From the NCBI RefSeq assembly GCF_021018745.1, contig NZ_CP063845.1, positions 3,348,001-3,412,000 on the forward strand: 64,000 nt of DNA, given 5' to 3'. The first letter of the stretch is position 1; every line of letters starts with the position of its first letter. This DNA comes from Gloeobacter morelensis MG652769. GTDB taxonomy: Bacteria; Cyanobacteriota; Cyanobacteriia; Gloeobacterales; Gloeobacteraceae. Below the pieces are notes generated by a model. That model had not been told where the DNA came from, did not search any database, and worked only from the letters and a program-made list of their open reading frames with translations. The position numbers and the translations under genes were made by a program. Shown one piece after another: positions 43,300-52,953 of the stretch.

Positions 43300-44025
43300 T
43301 CAGAATGTCAGGCGGTTGAGCAGACGCGCCACGGCCTTGGGGGTAAGGTTCAGGCGGTCGCGCAGGTCAGTCAGGTTCCGGTAGTCGCCGTGCTGCTCGC
43401 GCTCGCGCACGATGCGCACAGCCAGGTGGGTGTCGAGGTCTTCCAGTTGTTCAAGCTGCACGACGGAAGCTTCGTTAACATCGAGGGTGACCGGCAACGC
43501 CACCGGCGGCTCGTAATAGCAAAACTGCAGGAGCGGTTCGAGGCGGCGGACTTTGATCGACGAAAGATCGGCGCGCTCGACCAATTCGTCCGCCGAGAGG
43601 TACGGCCCGCCGCTGCGGCGCGCCTCGACGATGCGGCGCGCTTCGATGATCGAAAGACCCGGCAGGCGCAACAGATCGTCGATGCTGCAGCGGTTGATGT
43701 CGATGCCCATGCCCAATTCCCGCGCCAGGCGCATATCCTGATCCGATTGCAGACGCTGCTGGGGATCTTGCATCAGCAACAGGCGGTTCTGGTATTCGCT
43801 TTGCACCTGAAAGGTGTGTGCGGCCACCAATCCCCAGACCGTCCAGAACAAAAACCACTCCCCCGCCACCGTGCCCGCGATCACGCCGAGGGAGCTGAGA
43901 ATGGCGTAGACCACCGCCCAGCGCACCCAGGAGGGCTTGCGCACTTCCTGTCCGGCGAGCATCAGCCCTAGCCAGTTGACGATCGGCACCGCCAGTAACC
44001 ACCTCCAGTTGCGCGCGCTGTCCAT
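43300..44025 (-). CDS. membrane-anchored helix-hairpin-helix (ComEA-like) protein
   Basis: 241 residues. Two to three membrane helices at about 8-26, 33-53 and 57-70 are followed by two HhH units: IDINRCSIDDLLRLPGLSIIEARRIVEARRSGG and LDVNEASVVQLEQLEDLDTHLAVRIVREREQHGDY. ComEA-type HhH modules bind DNA, but in such cyanobacterial proteins they may serve protein contacts. It follows the TM2 gene by 18 nt on the same strand. A GGTAGG-like site precedes the ATG. A role at the inner membrane is inferred; DNA uptake is not shown. Confidence 0.82.
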   Translation of the reverse strand: MDSARNWRWLLAVPIVNWLGLMLAGQEVRKPSWVRWAVVYAILSSLGVIAGTVAGEWFLFWTVWGLVAAHTFQVQSEYQNRLLLMQDPQQRLQSDQDMRLARELGMGIDINRCSIDDLLRLPGLSIIEARRIVEARRSGGPYLSADELVERADLSSIKVRRLEPLLQFCYYEPPVALPVTLDVNEASVVQLEQLEDLDTHLAVRIVREREQHGDYRNLTDLRDRLNLTPKAVARLLNRLTF

Positions 44026-44043
44026 GGCCTACCCCCCCCGGCG

Positions 44044-44391
44044 TCAACCGATCCGATCGATGAGTTTGCGGCGCTTTTCTTCGAATTCTTCCTCGCTAAT
44101 GAGGCCCTCCTGGCGCAAAGCCTCCAGGCGCCGCAGCGTGTCGATCGGATCGCCTAGAAATTTTTGGGGTTCGTAGGTCAGCTTCGCGTTGAATTTGCGG
44201 TTGAATTCGCTGTCGCTCTGCACCAGATAGAGCACCCCTTCGACAAAACCGATGAGCCCCGGCAGACCGGTCCAAAAAAACAACAGGTAGACTATCCCTG
44301 CGACCGGGCGCCCGAGGTAGAACTTGTGAGCCCCCAGCCACCCGAGCAGCATGGCGAGGATGGCTGCTGTCGAACGGTTCTTCTCACCCAT
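44044..44391 (-). CDS. TM2-domain membrane protein with SHOCT-like tail
   Basis: 115 residues. The TM2 domain (AAILAMLLGWLGAHKFYLGRPVAGIVYLLFFWTGLPGLIGFVEGVLYL) has two membrane helices with the G-x-H-x-FYLG motif between them. The C-terminal 28 residues (DTLRRLEALRQEGLISEEEFEEKRRKLI) are a SHOCT-like helical motif. These proteins are small membrane components of unknown role. AGGAAG lies before the ATG. It forms an operon with the HhH protein downstream and is divergent from pnp. Confidence 0.9.
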   Translation of the reverse strand: MGEKNRSTAAILAMLLGWLGAHKFYLGRPVAGIVYLLFFWTGLPGLIGFVEGVLYLVQSDSEFNRKFNAKLTYEPQKFLGDPIDTLRRLEALRQEGLISEEEFEEKRRKLIDRIG

Positions 44392-44536
44392 GGATCGCTT
44401 CCTGTGTTCTAGCTTGGCGCCCTTCTATCTTATCGTTCATGCCCCGGCCGGCGGCGGCTCGCTTGCGATCCCGGCCCGCCCACTACCACTGGCCCCATTT
44501 GTTAGACTCTAACGAGTACAAAAGACAGAGAAGAAT

Positions 44537-46678
44537 ATGATCGAGTACAGAAAGTCTGTCACAGTCCACGGACGCGAGATCGGGTTAAGTACAGGCGTCC
44601 TGGCGCAGCTGGCGGGCGGTTCGGTGTTGGTGCAGTCGGGGGAGACTGCGGTACTGGTGACGGCCACGATGGCCAGCAAACCCCGGGAGGGGATCGATTT
44701 CTTTCCATTGCTGGTGGATTACGAAGAACGCCTGTACGCGGCTGGACGAATTCCAGGCAGTTTCGTGCGCCGCGAAGGCCGCCCGCCCGAAAAAGCGATT
44801 CTTGCCGCCCGCCTGATTGACCGGCCGCTTCGGCCCCTCTTTCCCAAGGGCTTCATCAACGACGTGCAGATCGTGGCGACGGTGCTTGCCCTCGACATGA
44901 ACGTACCGCCGGATATCCTCGCCATCCTCGGCGCCTCGACGGCAACGATGCTCGCGGGCATCCCCTTCGACGGGCCGGTGGCGGCTACCCGCGTCGGTTT
45001 GATGGGCGACGATTTCATCATCAACCCCACCTACAAAGAGATCGAAGAGGGCGAACTCGACCTGGTGGTGGCCGGTACCAAAAACGGGATCATGATGGTC
45101 GAGGCCGGGGCCAACTGCCTGCCGGAGGAGGACATCATCGATGCCATCGACTACGGCTACGAAGCGGTCCAGGCGATGCTCACCGCCCAGGAGGAGTTCA
45201 TCCGCGAACTGAAGATCGAGCCGATGGCCTTCGCCGCCCCCGCCAACGACCCGGTGCTGGTTTCCTTTGTCGAAGAGAAAGCTTCCGAGGCAGTCGCCGA
45301 GGTGCTGCGCAGCTTCGAGCTGAGCAAAGACGAGCGCGACGCCAAACTCGACGCCATCGAGGCAGAACTGGGGGCCACCTTTGCCGGCCTGGGCGAAGAA
45401 GACCCCCTGCGCGAGAAAGCGGCCGCCAATGCCAGCAAGTTGGCGGCGCTGTTCAAATCCACCACCAAAAAGCTGATGCGCAAGCAGATCCTGGTGGAGG
45501 GCAAACGCGTCGACGGCCGTTCCCTCGACGAGGTGCGTCCCATCTCAAGCGCCGTGCGGGTGATCCCGCGGGTGCACGGTTGTGGACTGTTCACCCGGGG
45601 CACCACCCAGGTGCTCTCGGTGGTGACCCTGGGTACCGCCTCCGACGCCCAGGAACTCGACGATCTGCACCCGGACGAGTCCAAGCGCTACATGCACCAC
45701 TACAACTTTCCGGGTTTTTCGGTGGGTGAAGTGAAGCCCCTGCGCGGCGTCGGCCGCCGCGAAGTGGGCCATGGTGCCCTCGCCGAGCGCGCCATCGTGC
45801 CGATCCTGCCCGAGCACGAGCAGTTTCCTTACGTCATCCGCGTCGTCTCCGAGGTGCTCTCCTCCAACGGTTCGACTTCGATGGGCTCGGTGTGCGCCTC
45901 GACCCTCGCCCTGATGGATGCCGGGGTGCCCATCCGCGAACCGGTCTCCGGGGTAGCGATGGGTCTGATCAAAGAAGGCGACGAAGTGCGCATCCTCACC
46001 GACATCCAGGGCATCGAAGATTTTCTGGGGGACATGGACTTCAAGGTGGCGGGCACCCGCGACGGGATCACCGCGCTGCAGATGGACATCAAAATCCAGG
46101 GGATCACCCTGCAGATCCTCGAAGCTGCCATCCAGCAGTCCAAGGCGGGCCGGCTGCACATCCTGGAGAAGATGTTGATCGCCATCGACAAACCGCGGGT
46201 CGAACTGTCGCCCTACGCGCCGCGCCTGCTCACCCTCAAGATCCCGGTCGACATGATCGGTCTGGTGATCGGTCCCGGCGGTAAGACGATCAAGCGCATC
46301 GTCGAGGAGACCGGCGCCAAGGTCGATATCGAAGACGACGGCACCGTGGTGGTTTCTTCGATAGACGGAGCGAAGGCTCTGGCTGCCAAGCAGATCATCG
46401 AGGGGATGACCCGCACCGTCGAAGTCGACAAAGTCTATCTGGGCACCGTCACCCGGATCATCCCCAACCTGGGGGCTTTCGTCGAAGTCATGCCCGGCAA
46501 AGAGGGCTTAGTGCATATCTCACAGCTTGCTGAGCACCGGGTGCGCAAAGTCGAAGACGAACTGAACGTCGGCGACGAAGTCGTCGTAAAAGTCAAAGAG
46601 ATCGATCAAAAAGGCCGCATCAATCTCACCCGCCGGGGAATCCACCCGAGCGAGGTCGAGGAGGCGCGGGGGCAGTGA
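44537..46678 (+). CDS. pnp: polynucleotide phosphorylase
   Basis: 713 residues. A 3'-5' phosphorolytic RNase and RNA-tailing enzyme. In cyanobacteria it is often the main poly(A/G) adding activity; that is family knowledge. Two RNase PH domains frame an alpha-helical linker. The second PH domain has [15 protein letters not shown] and [26 protein letters not shown] domain starts near residue 570 ([21 protein letters not shown]) and an S1 domain near 630 ([29 protein letters not shown]). It ends exactly in the palindrome at 46677. Divergent from the TM2 gene. Confidence 0.97.
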   Translation: MIEYRKSVTVHGREIGLSTGVLAQLAGGSVLVQSGETAVLVTATMASKPREGIDFFPLLVDYEERLYAAGRIPGSFVRREGRPPEKAILAARLIDRPLRPLFPKGFINDVQIVATVLALDMNVPPDILAILGASTATMLAGIPFDGPVAATRVGLMGDDFIINPTYKEIEEGELDLVVAGTKNGIMMVEAGANCLPEEDIIDAIDYGYEAVQAMLTAQEEFIRELKIEPMAFAAPANDPVLVSFVEEKASEAVAEVLRSFELSKDERDAKLDAIEAELGATFAGLGEEDPLREKAAANASKLAALFKSTTKKLMRKQILVEGKRVDGRSLDEVRPISSAVRVIPRVHGCGLFTRGTTQVLSVVTLGTASDAQELDDLHPDESKRYMHHYNFPGFSVGEVKPLRGVGRREVGHGALAERAIVPILPEHEQFPYVIRVVSEVLSSNGSTSMGSVCASTLALMDAGVPIREPVSGVAMGLIKEGDEVRILTDIQGIEDFLGDMDFKVAGTRDGITALQMDIKIQGITLQILEAAIQQSKAGRLHILEKMLIAIDKPRVELSPYAPRLLTLKIPVDMIGLVIGPGGKTIKRIVEETGAKVDIEDDGTVVVSSIDGAKALAAKQIIEGMTRTVEVDKVYLGTVTRIIPNLGAFVEVMPGKEGLVHISQLAEHRVRKVEDELNVGDEVVVKVKEIDQKGRINLTRRGIHPSEVEEARGQ

Positions 46679-46721
46679 TCCCCCCCTACCCCCCCTTGGC
46701 AAGGGGGGGTAGGGGGGGATC
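46677..46721. repeat. perfect 21-bp palindrome between pnp and the Coq4-like gene
   Basis: Arms 46677-46697 and 46701-46721 pair perfectly around a GGC loop. Each arm has two runs of seven C (or G) separated by TA. The pnp stop TGA overlaps its first two bases, and the last 12 or so codons of the opposite gene are encoded by it (DPPLPPLAKGG). The sequence type is familiar as a dispersed element in cyanobacterial genomes. It may act as a two-way terminator. Confidence 0.75.
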
Positions 46722-47168
46722 CATCCCCACAATCCCGGTCAGGCGCCTGGCTTCGGCAAGGGTCAGGGGCAATACATCCTCGACGCGATAGGCCCCCGGC
46801 TGGCCGGTGACGATTTTGCTGCGGCAGTGCAGGTGGCGGTCGTAACCCTGGAGCATGCTGAGCAGCATCGCCCGGCGCGGTACCCGGTCAAAATCGGCGT
46901 CGAGGCGGCAGATGAGGGCAAACCCGACAATCGCCGCCAGACGAGGAATGCCGAGGCTCGCGGCCTCCGCCCCGCCTACGTAGGCTTCGCCCAGGGGGGT
47001 GTTGGGCGCTTCCATGAGGATATGGGTGACGTCGTGACGGTCAATGTGAAAGCGAATCGCCCAATCGACCGGTGGGATGTTCGTAATTGGGATGGCGTTG
47101 TCCGGCTTGTCGAATCCGTGTTCAGCAAAGCGCTGCTTCAACAGTTCGCCGACGGTCGGTGTGCTCAT
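46686..47168 (-). CDS. Coq4-like protein
   Basis: 160 residues. The zinc motif H-D-x-x-H-x11-E of the COQ4 family is exact: His45, Asp46, His49 and Glu61 in DRHDVTHILMEAPNTPLGE. COQ4 acts in ubiquinone synthesis and organises or catalyses C1 ring modification. Cyanobacteria make plastoquinone, so the role here is unknown. It is shorter than eukaryotic COQ4 (over 220 residues), and its last 10 residues come from the palindrome at 46677. It is divergent, 54 bp away, from a polyprenol/phytol-kinase-like gene. No signal peptide. Confidence 0.65.
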   Translation of the reverse strand: MSTPTVGELLKQRFAEHGFDKPDNAIPITNIPPVDWAIRFHIDRHDVTHILMEAPNTPLGEAYVGGAEAASLGIPRLAAIVGFALICRLDADFDRVPRRAMLLSMLQGYDRHLHCRSKIVTGQPGAYRVEDVLPLTLAEARRLTGIVGMDPPLPPLAKGG

Positions 47169-47222
47169 CGTGCGGTCGTCTTTTTTTCTAAGCTAGCTCA
47201 GCGGGCTTAGATTGGATTTTAT

Positions 47223-47906
47223 GTGAACGAGGATGCGGTGATCGCTTGGTGGTGGCAGGTTGCCCTGATTGGCCTGTACGTGGGCAGTGTGCTGGGGATT
47301 GCCCAGTGGCTTGCCTCTCGGGGAATGACCGACGAGCGCACCCGCAAATTTGTCCACATCGCCACCGGCAATATCATTTTGCTGGCCTGGTGGATCGCAG
47401 TGCCGCTGTGGCTCGCCTTGGCCTTTGGAGCAACTTTTTGTGCCGTGACGTTGCTTTCTTATCGCTACCGGTTTTTGGGGAGCGTCGGCGGGGTGGACCG
47501 CAAAAGTTGGGGGACATTCTTTTATTCACTGAGTATTACGCTGCTGATTGCCTTCTACTGGCCCCAGAATCTGCAGGTGGTGGCGGCGGTGGGCATCCTC
47601 GCGATGACCTGGGGCGATGCCGTAGCCGCTTTGGTGGGCCAAACCTGGGGACGGCGCGAATACAAAGTGCTGGGTATGCGCAAGACCGCGGAAGGATCAC
47701 TGGCGATGGCCGTGGTGAGCTTTGCCGTTTGCCTGTTGCTTCTGGGTTTTACTTGCGGGTGGAGCCTGCCTATGGTGCTGAGTGCTCTCGCCATTGCCGT
47801 TGCTGCCACGGGTTTGGAAGTCATCTCAGTGGGCGGCATCGATAATTTGACGGTGCCTCTGGGCAGTGCTTTGCTGACGCAGGGCCTCATTCAGGCATTT
47901 TTATAA
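47223..47906 (+). CDS. phytol/polyprenol (dolichol) kinase-like membrane protein
   Basis: 227 residues, about six or seven membrane helices. The family motif is visible as RKFVHIATGNIILLAWW, VTLLSYRYRFLGSVGGVDRKSWGTFFYSLS and MTWGDAVAALVGQTWGRREYKVLGMRKTAEGSLAM, as in VTE5/SEC59/CDP-diglyceride-synthetase-like proteins. Such enzymes phosphorylate phytol or polyprenols for tocopherol, quinone or chlorophyll recycling. GTG 47223 is the likely start. It is divergent from the Coq4-like gene and upstream of the alkane genes. Substrate unproven. Confidence 0.85.
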   Translation: MNEDAVIAWWWQVALIGLYVGSVLGIAQWLASRGMTDERTRKFVHIATGNIILLAWWIAVPLWLALAFGATFCAVTLLSYRYRFLGSVGGVDRKSWGTFFYSLSITLLIAFYWPQNLQVVAAVGILAMTWGDAVAALVGQTWGRREYKVLGMRKTAEGSLAMAVVSFAVCLLLLGFTCGWSLPMVLSALAIAVAATGLEVISVGGIDNLTVPLGSALLTQGLIQAFL

Positions 47907-47998
47907 CAGATTGTTGCCAAAGTGTTGATCCATGGAGAACATTTTTTACGTAAAATACGCCTTAGCTTCGAAACAGTCCCCATTTTGGGCCAACCTAC

Positions 47999-48706
47999 GT
48001 GAACCGAACCGCACCGTCCAGCGCCACGCTCGATTACCGCTCCGACACCTACCGCGATGCGTACTCCCGCATCAACGCCATCGTCCTCGAAGGTGAGCGG
48101 GAAGCCCACGCCAATTACCTCGCCCTCGCTGAGATGCTGCCGGACCATGCCGAGGCGCTCAAAAAACTGGCCGCGATGGAAAATCGCCACTTCAAAGGCT
48201 TCCAGTCCTGTGCCCGTAACCTCGAAGTCACGCCGGACGACCCGTTTGCAAGGGCCTACTTCGAACAGCTCGACGGCAACTTTCAGCAGGCGGCCGCAGA
48301 GGGGGATATCACCACCTGCATGGTCATCCAGGCACTGATTATCGAGTGCTTCGCAATCGCAGCCTACAACGTCTACATTCCGGTGGCCGACGCGTTCGCG
48401 CGCAAGGTGACCGAGGGCGTCGTCAAGGACGAGTACACCCACCTCAACTTCGGTCAGCAGTGGCTCAAAGAGCACTTCGCGACCGTGCGCGAGGGCATCG
48501 AGCGCGCCAACGCCCAGAATCTGCCCATCGTCTGGCGGATGCTCAACGCCGTTGAAGCGGACACCGAAGTGCTGCAGATGGATAAAGAAGCGATCGTCGA
48601 AGACTTTATGATCGCCTATGGTGAAGCGCTCGGCGACATCGGATTTTCGATGCGCGAGGTGATGAAGATGTCCGCCCGCGGCCTTGCCTCAGCCCCCCGC
48701 CAGTGA
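47999..48706 (+). CDS. aldehyde-deformylating oxygenase (alkane synthase)
   Basis: 235 residues, ferritin-like diiron enzyme that turns fatty aldehydes (Cn) into alkanes (Cn-1) and formate, with O2 and reduced ferredoxin. All ligands are present: Glu33, Glu61-x-x-His64, Glu116 and Glu145-x-x-His148, one residue offset from the well-studied Prochlorococcus enzyme. The GTG start is in the usual place. The acyl-ACP reductase starts 4 nt after the stop, so both enzymes of the pathway are made together. Cytoplasmic, membrane-associated substrate. Confidence 0.96.
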   Translation: MNRTAPSSATLDYRSDTYRDAYSRINAIVLEGEREAHANYLALAEMLPDHAEALKKLAAMENRHFKGFQSCARNLEVTPDDPFARAYFEQLDGNFQQAAAEGDITTCMVIQALIIECFAIAAYNVYIPVADAFARKVTEGVVKDEYTHLNFGQQWLKEHFATVREGIERANAQNLPIVWRMLNAVEADTEVLQMDKEAIVEDFMIAYGEALGDIGFSMREVMKMSARGLASAPRQ

Positions 48707-48710
48707 AATC

Positions 48711-49763
48711 ATGTTTGGCCTGATCGGACACTTGACCAACCTTTCCCACGCCCAGCGGGTCGCCCGCGACCTGGGCTACGACGAGTATGCGAGCCACGAC
48801 CTCGAATTCTGGTGCATGGCCCCTCCCCAGGCGGTCGATGAGATTACCATCACCAGCGTCACCGGTCAGGTGATCCACGGCCAGTACGTCGAATCGTGCT
48901 TCCTGCCGGAGATGCTCGCCCAGGGCCGCTTCAAGACCGCCATGCGCAAGATTCTCAACGCCATGGCCCTGGTGCAGAAGCGCGGCATCGACATCACGGC
49001 CCTGGGAGGCTTCTCGTCGATCATCTTCGAGAATTTCAGCCTCGATAAATTGCTCAACGTCCGCGACATCACCCTCGACATCCAGCGCTTCACCACCGGC
49101 AACACCCACACGGCCTACATCCTTTGCCAGCAGGTCGAGCAGGGGGCGGTGCGCTACGGCATCGATCTGGCCAAAGCGACCGTGGCAGTGGTCGGGGCCA
49201 CCGGTGATATCGGCAGCGCCGTCTGCCGATGGCTCACCGACCGTGCCGACATCCACGAACTCTTGCTGGTGGCCCGCGACGCCGAAAGGCTCGACCGGTT
49301 GCAGCAGGAACTCGACACCGGCCGGATCCTGCCGGTCGAAGAAGCACTTCCCAAAGCCGATATCGTCGTCTGGGTCGCTTCGATGAACCAGGGTATGGCC
49401 ATCGACCCCGCCAGCCTGCGCACCCCCTGCCTGCTCATCGACGGCGGCTACCCCAAGAACATGGCCGGCACCCTGCAGCGCCCGGGCATCCATATCCTCG
49501 ACGGCGGCATGGTCGAGCACTCGCTCGACATCGACTGGCAGATCATGTCGTTTCTAAATGTGCCCAACCCCGCCCGCCAGTTCTTCGCCTGCTTCGCCGA
49601 GTCGATGCTGCTCGAATTCGAAGGGCTTCACTTCAATTTTTCCTGGGGTCGCAACCACATCACCGTCGAGAAGATGGCCCAGATCGGCTCGCTGTCTAAA
49701 AAACATGGCTTTCGGCCCCTACTTGAACCCAGTCAGCGCAGCGGCGAACTCGTACACGGATAA
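48711..49763 (+). CDS. long-chain acyl-ACP reductase
   Basis: 350 residues. Reduces fatty acyl-ACP with NADPH to the fatty aldehyde used by the preceding oxygenase. The start [11 protein letters not shown] is the canonical family N-terminus; an in-frame ATG 9 codons upstream overlaps the preceding gene and is rejected. The nucleotide site is [18 protein letters not shown] (158-175), and the catalytic Cys is at 294 ([10 protein letters not shown]), the position known in the Synechococcus enzyme. The two-gene unit ends at the terminator at 49793. Confidence 0.96.
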   Translation: MFGLIGHLTNLSHAQRVARDLGYDEYASHDLEFWCMAPPQAVDEITITSVTGQVIHGQYVESCFLPEMLAQGRFKTAMRKILNAMALVQKRGIDITALGGFSSIIFENFSLDKLLNVRDITLDIQRFTTGNTHTAYILCQQVEQGAVRYGIDLAKATVAVVGATGDIGSAVCRWLTDRADIHELLLVARDAERLDRLQQELDTGRILPVEEALPKADIVVWVASMNQGMAIDPASLRTPCLLIDGGYPKNMAGTLQRPGIHILDGGMVEHSLDIDWQIMSFLNVPNPARQFFACFAESMLLEFEGLHFNFSWGRNHITVEKMAQIGSLSKKHGFRPLLEPSQRSGELVHG

Positions 49764-49792
49764 GCAAAGCTCATCGCCCATATCAGAAACAT

Positions 49793-49822
49793 AGAAGGGC
49801 GGCCTGTGCCGCCCTTCTTAAT
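49793..49822 (+). terminator. intrinsic terminator of the alkane operon
   Basis: A perfect 11-bp stem (49793-49803 and 49808-49818) with a CTGT loop and a short T/A tail. It isolates psbA, whose start is about 50 nt downstream, from the acyl-ACP reductase. Confidence 0.85.
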
Positions 49823-49873
49823 GTTTGTTACATTCTTTTACATAGACAGTTCCTTTACCGGATTTTTCCAATC

Positions 49874-50956
49874 ATGACTGCAACACTCGAGCGTCGTTCT
49901 TCACAGGGTCTGTGGGACCGCTTCGCCGATTGGGTGACCTCCACCAACAACCGCTTCTACGTCGGTTGGTTCGGCGTGCTGATGATCCCCACCCTGCTTT
50001 CGGCCACCATTTGCTTCATCGTCGCCTTTGTCGCCGCCCCGCCGGTGGACATGGACGGCATCCGCGAACCGATTTCAGGCTCGCTGCTGTACGGCAACAA
50101 CATCATCACCGGCGCGGTGATTCCTTCTTCCAACGCCATCGGTCTGCATTTTTACCCGATTTGGGAAGCGGCTTCGATGGACGAGTGGCTCTACAACGGT
50201 GGTCCTTACCAGCTGGTGGTTTTTCACTTTCTCATTGGGGTGTTTTGCTACCTGGGCCGCGAGTGGGAACTGAGCTACCGTTTGGGCCTGCGTCCTTGGA
50301 TTTGCATTGCCTACAGTGCTCCTGTGGCGGCGGCGACGGCGGTATTTTTGGTTTACCCGATTGGGCAGGGCAGCTTCAGTGACGGTATGCCGCTGGGCAT
50401 TTCGGGCACGTTCAACTTCATGTTTGTGTTTCAGGCGGAGCACAACATTCTGAATCATCCGTTCCACATGCTGGGAGTGGCGGGTGTGTTCGGCGGTTCG
50501 CTGTTCAGTGCGATGCACGGTTCTTTGGTGACGTCGAGCCTGATACGTGAGACGTCGATGGAAGAGTCTCAGAACTACGGCTACAAGTTTGGTCAGGAGG
50601 AGGAGACGTACAACATCATAGCGGCGCATGGATATTTTGGCCGCTTGATCTTCCAGTACGCGAGCTTCAACAACAGCCGCAGTTTGCACTTTTTCTTGGC
50701 TGCGTGGCCGGTGATTGGGATTTGGTTCACGGCGCTGGGTGTTTCGGTGATGGCGTTCAACCTGAACGGCTTCAACTTCAACAGCAGCATTGTGGATTCT
50801 CAGGGTCGGGCGATTTACACGTGGGCGGACATCGTCAACCGGGCGAATCTGGGCATGGAAGTGATGCACGAGCGCAACGCTCACAACTTCCCCTTGGATT
50901 TGGCGGGTAGCGAATCGGCTCCGGTGGCGGTGGGCAACGCCGACCTCAACGGCTAA
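49874..50956 (+). CDS. psbA: photosystem II D1 protein
   Basis: 360 residues, the standard length. D1 carries the reaction-centre chlorophyll, pheophytin, the QB site and most ligands of the Mn4CaO5 cluster. Key residues are present: Tyr161, Asp170, Glu189, His190, His198, His215, Ser264, His272, His332, Glu333, Asp342 and Ala344, followed by a C-terminal extension that is cleaved. Residue 130 is Glu, the high-light type. Thr and Ala codons switch sharply within the gene (see findings). No strong ribosome site and no clear promoter boxes lie in the short leader. Confidence 0.98.
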   Translation: MTATLERRSSQGLWDRFADWVTSTNNRFYVGWFGVLMIPTLLSATICFIVAFVAAPPVDMDGIREPISGSLLYGNNIITGAVIPSSNAIGLHFYPIWEAASMDEWLYNGGPYQLVVFHFLIGVFCYLGREWELSYRLGLRPWICIAYSAPVAAATAVFLVYPIGQGSFSDGMPLGISGTFNFMFVFQAEHNILNHPFHMLGVAGVFGGSLFSAMHGSLVTSSLIRETSMEESQNYGYKFGQEEETYNIIAAHGYFGRLIFQYASFNNSRSLHFFLAAWPVIGIWFTALGVSVMAFNLNGFNFNSSIVDSQGRAIYTWADIVNRANLGMEVMHERNAHNFPLDLAGSESAPVAVGNADLNG

Positions 50957-50980
50957 CTTTCTCTCTCGATCTGTGAATGC

Positions 50981-51006
50981 AGGCCCCTTCGGGGGCCTTT
51001 TTTTTG
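50981..51006 (+). terminator. psbA terminator
   Basis: AGGCCCC (50981-50987) pairs with GGGGCCT (50992-50998) around a TTCG loop and is followed by eight T. It lies 24 bp after the psbA stop. Confidence 0.9.
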
Positions 51007-51087
51007 GCAACGACCGCGCAGCTTTCGAGCCTGGCTCTGGTAATTCCAAATGCTATGGTCGAAACGGTCAAAAGAGGAGCATCTGCT

Positions 51088-52953
51088 GTGAAACGCCATT
51101 TCTGCCTGGCCGTGCTGTTGTTGAGCCTGGGTGCCCATGCTGTCGCCGCCGAGCCGCCTTCCCCGCGCGTGGCCACAACTAAAAAAGATGTTGTCGAGGC
51201 GCAAGCCTTCATGCAAAAAGCCGAGGGTGAATTGGCGGCGCTGGGGGTGCAGTCCAACCGGGCCAGTTGGGTCAACGCCACCTATATCACCGGGGATACC
51301 GAGGCATTGGCGGCGGAAGCCCAGAAAAATTTGGCCGCGGCCACCCAGCGGCTGGCCATGGCTGCAAAGCGTTTCGACAACGCGCCCCTGCCACCGGAAC
51401 TGGCGCGCAAGTTCAAACTGCTCAAGTTGAGCCTGGCTGCTCCGCCCCCGAGCGATCCCAAGGCACAGGCCGAATTGACCAAGATCACCGTCGGTATGGA
51501 GAGCGAGTACGGGCGGGGCACCTACTGCCGGCCGGGGACGGCCGGCAAAGAAACTTGTCTGCAGATCAACGAGCTTTCGCGCATCCTCGCCACCAGCCGC
51601 GATCCACAGGAACTGCTCGATGTCTGGCAGGGCTGGCACAAGATCGGCGTGCCCCTGCGGCCCCGCTACGAGCGCTTTGTGCAGTTGGCGAACCAGGGGG
51701 CAAGCGAACTGGGCTTCGCCGATGCCGGGGCGATGTGGCGCTCCAACTACGACATGGAACCGGACGCCTTTGCCGCTGAAGTCGAGCGGCTCTGGGGGCA
51801 GGTCCAGCCTCTGTACGTCTCGCTGCACGCCTACGTGCGCACCAAGTTAGGCGAGCAGTACGGCAGCGAACTGGTACCGGCGAATGGACCGATCCCCGCC
51901 CACCTGCTCGGCAACATGTGGGCACAGGAGTGGGGCAATATCTATCCGCTCGTCGCCCCGGCGGGGGGGGTTCCCAGTTACGACCTCACCCAGCTGCTCA
52001 AGGCCAAAAACGTCGATGAGCGGGGCATGTTCGGATACGGCGAGCGCTTTTTCACCTCGCTTGGATTTGATTCTCTGCCCAAAACTTTTTGGGAGCGTTC
52101 GATGCTCGTCAAACCCAAAGACCGCGAGGTGGTCTGCCACGCGAGCGCCTGGGACATCGACAACGCCGACGATGTTCGCATCAAGATGTGCACCGAGGTA
52201 ACCGCAGAAGATTTCGTCACCGTCCACCATGAACTGGGCCACAACTTCTACCAGCGCGCCTACAAAAAACAGCCGCCGCTCTTTCAAAACAGCGCCAACG
52301 ATGGCTTTCACGAGGCGGTGGGCGACACGATCGCCCTCTCGGTGACACCGGAGTACCTGGTCAAAGTCGGACTGATGGGCACCATCCCCGGCCCCGAAGC
52401 CGACACCGGCCTCCTGCTGCGGCAGGCGCTCGACAAAGTGGCCTTTTTGCCCTTTGGGCTGCTCATCGACCAGTGGCGCTGGAAGGTCTACTCGGGCGCC
52501 ATCCAGCCCAAAGACTACAACCAAGCCTGGTGGGCACTGCGCGAGCGCTACCAGGGCGTCTCGGCCCCCCTGCCGCGCTCGGAGGCAGACTTTGACCCCG
52601 GCGCCAAGTTCCACGTACCGGCCAACACCCCCTACACCCGCTATTTCCTGGCGCGGGTGCTGCAGTTCCAGTTCCACCGGGCACTGTGTCGGGAAGCGGG
52701 TTATACCGGCCCCTTGCACCGCTGTTCGGTCTATGGCAACAAAGCGGCGGGGGCGAAGCTTGCGGTGATGCTCGAAGCCGGGCAGAGCCGTCCCTGGCCG
52801 CAGGTGCTCTACGCGATGACCGGCGAGCGGCAGATGGACGCGACTGCCATGCTCGACTACTTTGCCCCCCTCAAATCCTGGCTCGACGAACAAAACAGAG
52901 GCGTCAAAGTCGGCTGGGAGAGCGCCGGATCGCTCAGTTCGGCGATTCGATAG
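51088..52953 (+). CDS. M2-family peptidase (ACE-like dipeptidyl carboxypeptidase), exported
   Basis: 621 residues. The GTG at 51088 has GAGGAG about 8 nt upstream and opens a signal peptide (MKRHFCLAVLLLSLGAHAVAA); earlier in-frame starts run into the psbA terminator. The zinc motif is HHELGHNFY (about 380-388), with the third ligand Glu in NDGFHEAVGDT, and QFQFHRALC and SYDLTQLL support the angiotensin-converting-enzyme family. It would remove C-terminal dipeptides from peptides in the periplasm. Its 3' end overlaps the convergent acetyltransferase by 20 bp. Confidence 0.92.
   Translation: MKRHFCLAVLLLSLGAHAVAAEPPSPRVATTKKDVVEAQAFMQKAEGELAALGVQSNRASWVNATYITGDTEALAAEAQKNLAAATQRLAMAAKRFDNAPLPPELARKFKLLKLSLAAPPPSDPKAQAELTKITVGMESEYGRGTYCRPGTAGKETCLQINELSRILATSRDPQELLDVWQGWHKIGVPLRPRYERFVQLANQGASELGFADAGAMWRSNYDMEPDAFAAEVERLWGQVQPLYVSLHAYVRTKLGEQYGSELVPANGPIPAHLLGNMWAQEWGNIYPLVAPAGGVPSYDLTQLLKAKNVDERGMFGYGERFFTSLGFDSLPKTFWERSMLVKPKDREVVCHASAWDIDNADDVRIKMCTEVTAEDFVTVHHELGHNFYQRAYKKQPPLFQNSANDGFHEAVGDTIALSVTPEYLVKVGLMGTIPGPEADTGLLLRQALDKVAFLPFGLLIDQWRWKVYSGAIQPKDYNQAWWALRERYQGVSAPLPRSEADFDPGAKFHVPANTPYTRYFLARVLQFQFHRALCREAGYTGPLHRCSVYGNKAAGAKLAVMLEAGQSRPWPQVLYAMTGERQMDATAMLDYFAPLKSWLDEQNRGVKVGWESAGSLSSAIR

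Noticed and set aside
49823-49873. A psbA promoter (TTGTTA or TTTACA as -35)
   Set aside because: No -10 hexamer stands at a proper distance that leaves room before the start codon.
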